This document shows positions 1-5,675 of a stretch of DNA of 8,000 nucleotides, one piece after another; position 1 is the stretch's first letter; the number at the start of each line of letters is the position of its first letter. The DNA is from Clostridiaceae bacterium (GTDB lineage Bacteria > Bacillota > Clostridia > Monoglobales > Firm-18). A program made the translations under genes and the position numbers. Location: positions 1 to 8,000 of the forward strand of contig JAAZFB010000459.1 in the NCBI GenBank assembly GCA_012511915.1. The letters are read 5' to 3'. The notes under the pieces were generated by a model. The model had not been told where the DNA came from, ran no database searches, and worked only from the letters and a program-made list of their open reading frames with translations.

Positions 1-1
1 C

Positions 2-91
2 GACAATATTCCCAAAGATGAATTAGTTCGACGAATAATTAATGACCCCGAACTATTAAATAAATTATATAACATTTTGGATGGGAAGTGA
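2..91 (+). CDS. C-terminal end of an unidentified upstream gene (partial)
   Basis: An open frame enters from the left edge and ends at TGA 89-91. It encodes 29 residues ending in DPELLNKLYNILDGK, a charged, probably helical tail. The next gene's possible ATG at 81 lies inside it, and its alternative GTG at 96 lies 4 bp beyond the stop. Such tight coupling is typical of operon members and supports this being a real gene end. The visible part is too short to identify a family. Confidence 0.5.
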   Translation, partial: DNIPKDELVRRIINDPELLNKLYNILDGK

Positions 92-446
92 GGATGTGTC
101 GGAAGAAATGGAAAAAGTCATAGATCAACTTAAGAATATGCTTTCAACCGAAGAAGGGCAACGGGGAATAAAAGATGTTATAAACAATGTTGGCAAAGAT
201 TCCGGTGACGAGCAACAGGACCGTTTCAGCCAACGTCCCTTTGGCCCGGAAACCTTTTTAAAAATGAAAAATATTATGGAAAAAATACAGCCCTATGACG
301 ACCCACGAATGCGCTTGCTTTCTGCACTTCGTCCATACATAAGTAAAAGCAGAGGTAATCATATCGACAACGCGGTCAAAATTTTGACTCTTGGCAAACT
401 CCCTTATTTATTCAGGAACATCAATAAAGACGGGGGGGATCTGTAG
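81..446 (+). CDS. Small conserved-type clostridial protein, function unknown
   Basis: A soluble, strongly charged protein of 121 residues with no signal peptide or membrane segment. The N-terminal half (about 1-50) is acidic and helical. The C-terminal part (about 75-112) has the pattern DPRMRLLSALRPYI followed by a basic helix ending KLPYLF. From memory, a 'LLxALxPYLSxxR' C-terminus recurs in uncharacterised 100-120 aa proteins of Clostridia, often next to a hydrophobic partner like the one that follows here; I cannot name a family. The start is uncertain: ATG 81 has no good ribosome binding site, whereas GTG 96 has GGGAAG 7 bp upstream and would remove the overlap with the preceding gene. 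The stop (444-446) is followed one base later by the start of the next gene, so the two are probably translationally coupled. Confidence 0.72.
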   Translation: MGSEDVSEEMEKVIDQLKNMLSTEEGQRGIKDVINNVGKDSGDEQQDRFSQRPFGPETFLKMKNIMEKIQPYDDPRMRLLSALRPYISKSRGNHIDNAVKILTLGKLPYLFRNINKDGGDL

Positions 447-447
447 G

Positions 448-711
448 GTGTATAAAAGGTATTATAGCCCATTTGAGGAACAGCCTGTTACAAAGCCCTA
501 TCAAGCAGAGGTTATAAAACCGAAAAAGGTTGATTGCATTACCCCACAAGAAGACAACTGTGACCAAAAACAAAAAAGCACCCTTTTCGGCAACATTTCA
601 ATTGACGATATAATCCTCTTGGGAATATTACTGCTTTTGATAACCGATGAAAAAAAGGATTTGCCGCTTATTTTGGCAATTGGGTACCTACTGCTGTCAG
701 AATACATATAG
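448..711 (+). CDS. Small protein with hydrophobic C-terminus, function unknown
   Basis: I place the start at GTG 448, which has a G-rich ribosome binding site (432-438) 9 bp upstream and gives 87 residues. The longer in-frame ATG at 391 would overlap the previous gene by 56 bp and has no site. The N-terminus is polar and rich in Tyr, Pro and Lys (MYKRYYSPFEEQP). Residues 50-87 hold two short hydrophobic stretches (about 54-65 and 72-84) separated by a charged ITDEKKDLP turn, which could be a small hairpin in the membrane or a buried helical pair. From memory, proteins ending in a repeated 'DDLxLLxLLxLL' pattern accompany the preceding protein type in clostridial genomes; the role is unknown. 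It ends 6 bp before the stop of the convergent dehydrogenase gene, with no clear terminator between them. Confidence 0.72.
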   Translation: MYKRYYSPFEEQPVTKPYQAEVIKPKKVDCITPQEDNCDQKQKSTLFGNISIDDIILLGILLLLITDEKKDLPLILAIGYLLLSEYI

Positions 712-717
712 CCGATT

Positions 718-1440
718 TTAAATGAGAAATCCGCCGTTGGGGCTTATAACTTGCCCTGTTATGTAACTGTTTTTTTCATCGGCAAGAAAAAGCGCACAGC
801 TTGCTACATCTTGGGGTGTACCGATACGTCCGGTAGGTATTTCGTTTATCAGCTGCTGTATTTCATCCTGCGATAAATTACTGTTCATATCTGTCTGTAT
901 AACGCCGGGTGCTATACAGTTAACTTGTATATTGCTTGGGGCAAGTTCCTTTGCAAGTGCCTTAGTAAGTCCGATTACTCCCGCTTTTGCAGTTGAATAA
1001 TGCACTTCACACGATGCCCCGGATAAACCCCAAACCGAAGAAATGTTAATTATCTTACCTTTTTTATTCTTCAGCATATTTTTCAAGACGCTTTGGCAGC
1101 AATTAAATGTGCCTTTTAGGTTAACATTAATCATGTTATCCCATTGCTCACTTGTTATTTCAGTAAACAACTTAAATTCGGCAATCCCCGCATTATTAAT
1201 TAAAACGTCAATACTGTTAAACTTGTTCATACAAAACTCTATCATATTATCAACCTGTTCTCGGCATGATACATCAGCGCAATAAATTTCAGCACCTCCC
1301 AATTGCCCTTTAAGGGCAATTGCTTTATCTCTCGAATTTCTATAATTGATTAACACATTGTAGCCACTTGCCCAAAAATCTTGCGCCATCGCTTTACCTA
1401 TTCCTCTAGATGCTCCCGTAATTATTACTGTTTTTTTCAA
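718..1440 (-). CDS. ymfI: Short-chain dehydrogenase/reductase, probable EF-P 5-aminopentanone reductase (YmfI type)
   Basis: A complete classical SDR of 240 residues, the usual length. The NAD(P)-binding motif TGASRGIG is at 8-15 and NNAG at 82-85. The catalytic set is intact: Asn107, Ser135, Tyr148 and Lys152 (YSTAK), then APG at 177-179. An Arg following the glycine-rich loop and another near the end of the second strand suggest NADPH use. FabG (3-oxoacyl-ACP reductase) is the obvious alternative. However, the active-site segment WGLSGASCEVHYS matches what I recall of Bacillus YmfI and its clostridial relatives, which reduce the 5-aminopentanone group on the modified lysine of elongation factor P. 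The gene is also not next to other fatty-acid genes. The start is TTG 1440, supported by GGAGGG at 1452-1447, 6 bp upstream; no other start fits. It is divergent from groES. Family is near certain; the exact substrate is inferred. Confidence 0.85.
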   Translation of the reverse strand: MKKTVIITGASRGIGKAMAQDFWASGYNVLINYRNSRDKAIALKGQLGGAEIYCADVSCREQVDNMIEFCMNKFNSIDVLINNAGIAEFKLFTEITSEQWDNMINVNLKGTFNCCQSVLKNMLKNKKGKIINISSVWGLSGASCEVHYSTAKAGVIGLTKALAKELAPSNIQVNCIAPGVIQTDMNSNLSQDEIQQLINEIPTGRIGTPQDVASCALFLADEKNSYITGQVISPNGGFLI

Positions 1441-1591
1441 GGCAATCCCTCCAAACTCATATCAATAATAATAACATAAGTTCAACCCGTTTTCCACAAT
1501 TTATACAAATTAGGCAAAAACAAGAGCATTTTGAAGCTATTTTGGATTTTAAGCAAATATAGCCATATTGGGGGTGATTTTGGCAATTGAA

Positions 1592-1620
1592 TTATCAGCC
1601 TGAATTGGTTAATATATAGT
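1592..1620 (+). promoter_or_regulatory. Probable sigma-A promoter of groES-groEL
   Basis: TTATCA (1592-1597) and TATAGT (1615-1620) are separated by 17 bp and match the vegetative consensus at 4/6 and 5/6 positions. Transcription would start at about 1627, the first base of the CIRCE operator, which is the usual arrangement for HrcA-regulated promoters. An overlapping alternative, TTGAAT (1587-1592) with TAATAT (1610-1615), also has 17-bp spacing but scores slightly lower. Confidence 0.65.
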
Positions 1621-1626
1621 TAACTG

Positions 1627-1653
1627 TTAGCACTCATTTATCGAGAGTGCTAA
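1627..1653 (+). promoter_or_regulatory. CIRCE heat-shock operator (HrcA binding site)
   Basis: A perfect copy of the consensus: TTAGCACTC (1627-1635), a 9-bp spacer (1636-1644) and GAGTGCTAA (1645-1653). It lies just downstream of the predicted promoter and 29 bp before the groES start, in the 5' untranslated region. In established systems the repressor HrcA binds here, and needs GroEL to stay active, so chaperonin levels feed back on their own operon. hrcA itself is not in this window. Confidence 0.97.
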
Positions 1654-1682
1654 CAACAACAGATTAACAAGGAGGTTTTTCA

Positions 1683-1967
1683 ATGAAAATCAAACCATTA
1701 GCAGACAGGGTTGTTGTTAAAATGCTCGAAAGTGAGGAAACAACAAAAAGTGGCATCGTTTTAGCCGGAACAGCCAAAGAGAAGCCACAAATTGCCGAAA
1801 TAAAGGCAGTCGGTCCGGGCGGCGTTGTAGACGGTAAGGAAATAGTTATGGAAGTTAGTGTTTCTGATAAAGTTATAATAAGCAAATACGCGGGCACGGA
1901 AGTTAAAATCGATGGTGAGGAATATACAATCCTCAGGCAAAGCGATATACTTGCCAAAGTTGAATAA
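1683..1967 (+). CDS. groES: Co-chaperonin GroES (Hsp10)
   Basis: A 94-residue protein of the normal bacterial length. It forms the seven-subunit lid that closes the GroEL chamber during ATP-driven protein folding in the cytoplasm. The N-terminal MKIKPLADRVVVK strand is typical. The flexible mobile loop spans about 17-35, with GIVL at 24-27 being the residues that dock on GroEL. The VGPGGVVDGK turn (43-52) and the VIISKYAGTEVK segment (64-75) are also characteristic. The ATG start has AAGGAGG (1669-1675) 7 bp upstream. It is the first gene of the CIRCE-controlled operon, with groEL 31 bp downstream. It appears intact and ordinary. Confidence 0.98.
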   Translation: MKIKPLADRVVVKMLESEETTKSGIVLAGTAKEKPQIAEIKAVGPGGVVDGKEIVMEVSVSDKVIISKYAGTEVKIDGEEYTILRQSDILAKVE

Positions 1968-1998
1968 TATTTAAACACTAAAAAGGAGGAAAATTATT

Positions 1999-3627
1999 AT
2001 GAGCAAAGAAATTCTATTCGGTGAGGATGCTCGCAAAGCGCTCGAACGCGGAGTCAATAAGCTTGCCGACACAGTAAAAATAACACTTGGCCCAAAGGGC
2101 AGAAATGTTGTACTTGATAAAAAGTTCGGGACACCCCAAATTACTAACGACGGTGTTACTATTGCAAAAGAAATAGAGCTTCCCGACCAAGCTGAAAATA
2201 TGGGTGCTCAACTTGTTAAAGAGGTTGCTACAAAAACAAACGACGTTGCAGGTGATGGTACCACAACCGCTACTTTGCTTGCACAAGCTATGTTTAGAGA
2301 GGGTTTAAAAAATGTCGCTGCAGGCGCGAACCCAATTATGTTGAAAAAAGGTATGGAATCAGCTGTTAATGCAGCTGTTGAAGCAATAAAAGCAAATAGC
2401 AATAAAATAAAAGGCAAAGAAGATATATCAAGGGTTGCATCTATTTCAGCAGCAGATGAATTTATTGGCAACCTTATTGCCGAGGCTATGGATAAAGTAT
2501 CAAACGATGGTGTTATAACAGTTGAAGAAAGCAAAACAGCAGAAACATACAGCGAAGTAGTTGAAGGTATGCAATTTGACAGGGGATATATTTCACCTTA
2601 TATGGTTACTGACACCGAAAAAATGGAAGCTGTGTTAGACGATCCTTATATTCTTATTACAGACAAAAAAATCAGCAGCATTCAAGATGTTCTCCCTATT
2701 CTTGAACAAATAGTACAACAAGGTCAAAAACTTCTTATAATTGCCGAAGATATCGAGGGTGAAGCCCTTGCAACAATACTTGTTAATAAAATACGCGGAA
2801 CATTTGTATGCGTCGGTGTTAAAGCCCCCGGGTTTGGTGACAGAAGAAAAGCTATGCTTGAAGATATAGCTATATTAACAGGCGGACAAGTAATTTCAGA
2901 CGAGTTAGGTTTTGACATAAAAGAAACTAAAATAGAACAACTTGGTCGTGCACGTCAGGTTAAGATACAAAAAGAAAATACAATTATAGTTGACGGTGCA
3001 GGCGAAACAAAGGATATTAAAGATAGAGTTGCACAGATAAAAGTTCAAATTGACGAAACAACCTCTGAATTTGACAGAGAAAAGCTGCAAGAAAGATTAG
3101 CAAAACTTTCAGGCGGAGTCGCTGTAATTAAAGTTGGCGCTGCAACCGAAACAGAAATGAAAGAAAAGAAAATGCGTATTGAAGATGCTCTTGCCGCCAC
3201 TCGTGCTGCTGTTGAAGAGGGTATAGTCGCAGGCGGTGGTACAGCATATATTGATGCCCTTCCGGCTGTTGAGTCAGTTGTAGCTAAAGCTGACGGCGAT
3301 GAGAAAACCGGAGCAACAATTATTTTAAAAGCTTTGGAAGAGCCTGTTAAACAGATTGCATTAAATGCAGGGCTTGAAGGCGCAATAGTTGTAGAAAAAG
3401 TTAAATCAACTAAAAAAGGTGAAGGTTTTAACGTTCTGTCGCAACAATATGTAGATATGGTTAAAGACGGCATCGTTGACCCGACAAAAGTAACCAGAAG
3501 TGCATTGCAAAATGCCGCAAGTATTTCAGCACTTGTTTTGACGACGGAAAGCGTAGTATTTGATATTCCGGAAAAGAACAACGCTCCTGCTATGCCTCCG
3601 GGCGGCGGAATGGATGGCATGTACTAA
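1999..3627 (+). CDS. groEL: Chaperonin GroEL (Hsp60)
   Basis: A complete 542-residue chaperonin subunit. It forms the double seven-membered ring that encloses and refolds client proteins with GroES and ATP. Visible landmarks are the nucleotide-binding segments TLGPKGRNVVLDK (29-41), TNDGVTIAKEI (49-59) and GDGTTTAT (85-92). The catalytic Asp sits in RIEDALAATRAAVEEG (about residue 395), followed by GIVAGGGTAY. The apical domain includes KAPGFGDRRKAM. The C-terminus ends PPGGGMDGMY, a shortened version of the Gly-Met-rich tail that lines the cavity. The ATG is preceded by AAGGAGG (1983-1989) 9 bp upstream. It is co-transcribed with groES. No clear strong terminator follows it, so some read-through into the next region is possible. 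Confidence 0.98.
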   Translation: MSKEILFGEDARKALERGVNKLADTVKITLGPKGRNVVLDKKFGTPQITNDGVTIAKEIELPDQAENMGAQLVKEVATKTNDVAGDGTTTATLLAQAMFREGLKNVAAGANPIMLKKGMESAVNAAVEAIKANSNKIKGKEDISRVASISAADEFIGNLIAEAMDKVSNDGVITVEESKTAETYSEVVEGMQFDRGYISPYMVTDTEKMEAVLDDPYILITDKKISSIQDVLPILEQIVQQGQKLLIIAEDIEGEALATILVNKIRGTFVCVGVKAPGFGDRRKAMLEDIAILTGGQVISDELGFDIKETKIEQLGRARQVKIQKENTIIVDGAGETKDIKDRVAQIKVQIDETTSEFDREKLQERLAKLSGGVAVIKVGAATETEMKEKKMRIEDALAATRAAVEEGIVAGGGTAYIDALPAVESVVAKADGDEKTGATIILKALEEPVKQIALNAGLEGAIVVEKVKSTKKGEGFNVLSQQYVDMVKDGIVDPTKVTRSALQNAASISALVLTTESVVFDIPEKNNAPAMPPGGGMDGMY

Positions 3628-3720
3628 GACTAACATCCAATTAAAGTGCTAAAAATACTTTTCTTTAGTATGATATCAGTATAGTGCGGAAAAAAAGCGG
3701 AAGTTTTTTTAAATAATATG

Positions 3721-3729
3721 TGATATAAT
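3721..3729 (+). promoter_or_regulatory. Extended -10 promoter candidate upstream of the phage module
   Basis: TG at 3721-3722, one base, then a perfect TATAAT at 3724-3729: the extended -10 form that needs little -35 sequence. The expected -35 position (3701-3706, AAGTTT) is poor. Transcription would start at about 3736, making a leader of about 130 bases that contains the palindrome and the terminator hairpin before the first phage gene. AT-rich DNA yields such matches by chance, so this is moderate evidence. Confidence 0.45.
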
Positions 3730-3743
3730 ATAGTCGTTTAAAA

Positions 3744-3802
3744 GCTATTAATACTAAATTCAGTATACTATAGTATTATATTAGATTGAATTTAGTATAG
3801 CA
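3744..3802. repeat. Long imperfect inverted repeat in the leader
   Basis: ATACTAAATTCA (3751-3762) is the exact reverse complement of TGAATTTAGTAT (3787-3798), a perfect 12-bp arm pair. Pairing continues irregularly inward to a small loop near 3773-3776. Outward it continues with GCTAT (3744-3748) against ATAGC (3798-3802) if a few unpaired bases are allowed on the left arm. The centre holds two shorter palindromes, AGTATACT (3762-3769) and ACTATAGT (3767-3774). It could be a protein-binding operator, an RNA hairpin in a leader, or the trace of a small mobile element. Confidence 0.7.
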
Positions 3803-3809
3803 TTTTACG

Positions 3810-3840
3810 CAAAAAGCGCTCGTTAACCGGGCGCTTTTTG
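3810..3840 (+). terminator. Strong hairpin terminator or attenuator before the terminase genes
   Basis: CAAAAAGCGC (3810-3819) pairs perfectly with GCGCTTTTTG (3831-3840) around an 11-base loop. The stem is GC-rich toward the loop with an A tract on one side and a T tract on the other, so it could stop transcription in either direction. It lies between the putative leader promoter and the phage genes, 26 bp before the first start codon. It may end read-through from groEL, or act as an attenuator or antitermination target for the phage operon. Confidence 0.75.
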
Positions 3841-3866
3841 TTGTGGTAAAAAAGGAGGTGATATAT

Positions 3867-4163
3867 ATGCCAAAAAAGGGCAACGTTGAAATAGTAAGGA
3901 AGCAACGAAAAACATATGCCCAAATATTTGATGCAATCCTGATCTCAGATGTTCCAAAAAATGAGGACATTGGCAAAATCGCGGCTTACGTTATGGCAAA
4001 CTTTCCGGTAGAGAGCATTGACGAAGCCACAGCCTTTGCCGTAGCTGTTGCCGCAATGAACGGTGATATTAAAGCTTTCGAAATAATCCGCGAAATAACA
4101 GGTCAAAAGGCTGAAAACAAAAAGCCTATGGGAAAGGTGATAATTAAAGATGATATCACTTAA
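3867..4163 (+). CDS. Phage terminase small subunit-like protein
   Basis: Start chosen at ATG 3867, with a near-ideal AAAGGAGGTGAT site (3851-3862) just upstream; an upstream in-frame GTG at 3843 would bury that site. The 98-residue product has a basic N-terminus (MPKKGNVEIVRKQRK) and a helical middle. Its C-terminal motif GDIKAFEIIREITGQKAE (about 66-83) resembles one I recall from phage small terminases. Small terminase subunits recognise the packaging site on phage DNA and recruit the large subunit. Position supports this: its end overlaps the large terminase start by 14 bp. The protein is on the short side, with no clear helix-turn-helix by eye. The function is inferred from context and a partial motif. 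Confidence 0.7.
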   Translation: MPKKGNVEIVRKQRKTYAQIFDAILISDVPKNEDIGKIAAYVMANFPVESIDEATAFAVAVAAMNGDIKAFEIIREITGQKAENKKPMGKVIIKDDIT

Positions 4164-5460
4164 AACATTAATTGCTTCGGCGTTTCATGATTTGCACAAG
4201 GACATAAAGGCAGATAAACACACCCACTATTTTATAAAAGGTGGGCGCGGTAGTACAAAGTCGTCTTTTGTATCTATTGAGATAGTATTCGGCATGATGA
4301 AAGACGAGGCGGCAAATGCCATTGCTTTTCGTAAATTCGGTACTGATTTAAAAGAGAGTGTATTTAATCAATTATTGTGGGCGGTGGATATGCTTGGGGT
4401 ACCTGATTATTGGGAAAGTAAATTATCACCTTTAAGATTGATATACAAGCCAACCGGGCAGGAGATATTATTCCGGGGCGTAGACGACCCGCAAAAGCCG
4501 AAAAGTATTAAATTAAGAAAAGGATATTTCAAATTTATATGGTATGAAGAAGCTGACCAATACGAGGGCATGGAGGAAATCAGGGTAATCAATCAGTCGC
4601 TTTTAAGGTCAGAGGGCAATGCAAAAGTATTTTATACATATAACCCGCCAAAGTCCGTCCAAAGTTGGATTAATAGAGAGGTATTAATTCAGCAAGACAA
4701 TAAACTAATACATCACAGTACATATATAGACGTACCGCGTGCATGGCTTGGGGATATATTTTTTGCTGAAGCTGATTACTTGAAGCAAATTAACGAATCC
4801 GCATACAACCATGAGTATTTGGGCGAGGTAACCGGCACGGGCGGCGAGGTGTTCGACAATGTTGTTATAAGAGAGATAACAGATGACGAGGTAAACTCAT
4901 TTGATTATGTTTACAGGGGATTAGACTTTGGTTTTAGCGTAGACCCTTGTGCTTATGTCGAGTGTGCTTTGCATAATCATGTATTGTATATATTCAAGGA
5001 GTATTACGCCGTCGGTGCAGGCTATGATACATTAGCGGAAAATATCGGCGGTGGGCTTATTTATGCAGACAGTGCAGAGCCGAGAAGCATATTTGAATTG
5101 CAGCAGCGCAAATTAAAGATTGTTCCGGCAATTAAGGGAAAAGGAAGTGTAAACTTCGGCATCCGCAAATTGCAGGACTTGCGGGAAATCGTAATTGACA
5201 ATAAACGTTGCCCGAATACCGCACGGGAGTTTTTGGAATACGAAATCGAGCGGGATAAAAACGGTGTGTTTAAAGCGGAGTTTCCCGATAAGAATAACCA
5301 TTCCATTGACGCAACGCGATATGCGTTATGCGATTGGATAATAAAAGACAAACCGGAAGCGATTGACAATCGTACAACACAGCAGAAGTTCTTTAATGAA
5401 AAGCCAAAGGCAAGCCAATACGGGGTGGGTGCAAGACCTAATCCCAAAGCGTTTTTATAA
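4150..5460 (+). CDS. terL: Phage terminase large subunit (packaging ATPase and nuclease)
   Basis: A complete 436-residue large terminase of the PBSX-like group, the motor that cuts concatemeric phage DNA and pumps it through the portal. The ATPase half has Walker A GGRGSTKS (31-38), Walker B IWYEEAD (130-136) with the catalytic Glu, and the coupling motif TYNPP (163-167). The RNase H-like nuclease half has its three metal-binding acidic residues at Asp259 (GLDFGF), Asp307 (YADS) and Asp387 (SIDATRYAL). All key residues are present and the frame is unbroken, so it could be functional. The ATG at 4150 lies inside the small subunit gene, with GGAAAGGTGA (4131-4140) upstream. The portal follows after one small gene, the classic order of a tailed-phage packaging module. 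Confidence 0.93.
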   Translation: MISLKTLIASAFHDLHKDIKADKHTHYFIKGGRGSTKSSFVSIEIVFGMMKDEAANAIAFRKFGTDLKESVFNQLLWAVDMLGVPDYWESKLSPLRLIYKPTGQEILFRGVDDPQKPKSIKLRKGYFKFIWYEEADQYEGMEEIRVINQSLLRSEGNAKVFYTYNPPKSVQSWINREVLIQQDNKLIHHSTYIDVPRAWLGDIFFAEADYLKQINESAYNHEYLGEVTGTGGEVFDNVVIREITDDEVNSFDYVYRGLDFGFSVDPCAYVECALHNHVLYIFKEYYAVGAGYDTLAENIGGGLIYADSAEPRSIFELQQRKLKIVPAIKGKGSVNFGIRKLQDLREIVIDNKRCPNTAREFLEYEIERDKNGVFKAEFPDKNNHSIDATRYALCDWIIKDKPEAIDNRTTQQKFFNEKPKASQYGVGARPNPKAFL

Positions 5461-5471
5461 GGGGGGATAGT

Positions 5472-5675
5472 ATGCAAATATTATATTTTGTATTAGTATC
5501 AATTATTGCGGTGGGTATATATCGGCAGGGGTTGAAAGACGGTCAAAGGGTGGCAAGCGGTGAAAAGGTACAATCAATGCCGACAAGGATATTCAATAAA
5601 AAGCAAAAGGAAAGCGAGATTGAAAAGGGATTGAAAAACATAATCTTTTATGGGTTGGGCGGTGATAAGAAGTGA
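5472..5675 (+). CDS. Small membrane-anchored protein between terminase and portal
   Basis: A 67-residue protein of unknown function. Residues about 3-17 (ILYFVLVSIIAVGIY) form one hydrophobic helix, followed by a basic soluble tail (KKQKESEIEKGLKN). The ATG at 5472 has a GGGGGG run (5461-5466) 5 bp upstream, and the gene begins 11 bp after the large terminase stop. Its stop overlaps the portal start (GTGA at 5672-5675), so it is embedded in the packaging operon. It lacks the twin-spanning holin layout. It may be a small phage-specific accessory protein; I recognise no family. Confidence 0.7.
   Translation: MQILYFVLVSIIAVGIYRQGLKDGQRVASGEKVQSMPTRIFNKKQKESEIEKGLKNIIFYGLGGDKK

Larger units (their letters stand above)
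3628..3842 (+). other. AT-rich intergenic region between groEL and the phage genes
   Basis: This 215-bp gap has no convincing gene. The only candidates for a groEL terminator are weak: a 5-bp AAAGT/ACTTT hairpin (3643-3661) followed by TTCTTT, and an A7/T7 pairing around a 7-base loop (3690-3710). The rest carries an extended -10 promoter, a long imperfect palindrome and a strong hairpin, listed separately. Pieces of the motif AGTAT/ATACT recur at 3666-3671, 3678-3682, 3751-3755, 3762-3769, 3772-3776 and 3794-3798. This looks like a control region at the edge of a mobile element. Confidence 0.6.

Noticed and set aside
3045..3620. Long open frame of 191 codons antisense to groEL
   Set aside because: It lies wholly opposite the conserved groEL gene, has no ribosome binding site of note, and its Ser/Thr/Ala-rich composition is what the complement of groEL codons produces.
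3644..3652. AAGTGCTAA resembling half of a CIRCE element after groEL
   Set aside because: No matching TTAGCACTC arm lies at the required 9-bp spacing and the first base differs, so it is a chance half-site.
3690..3710. A7/T7 pairing as a groEL terminator
   Set aside because: The stem would consist only of A-T pairs and would be too unstable to be confident; mentioned only as a weak possibility.
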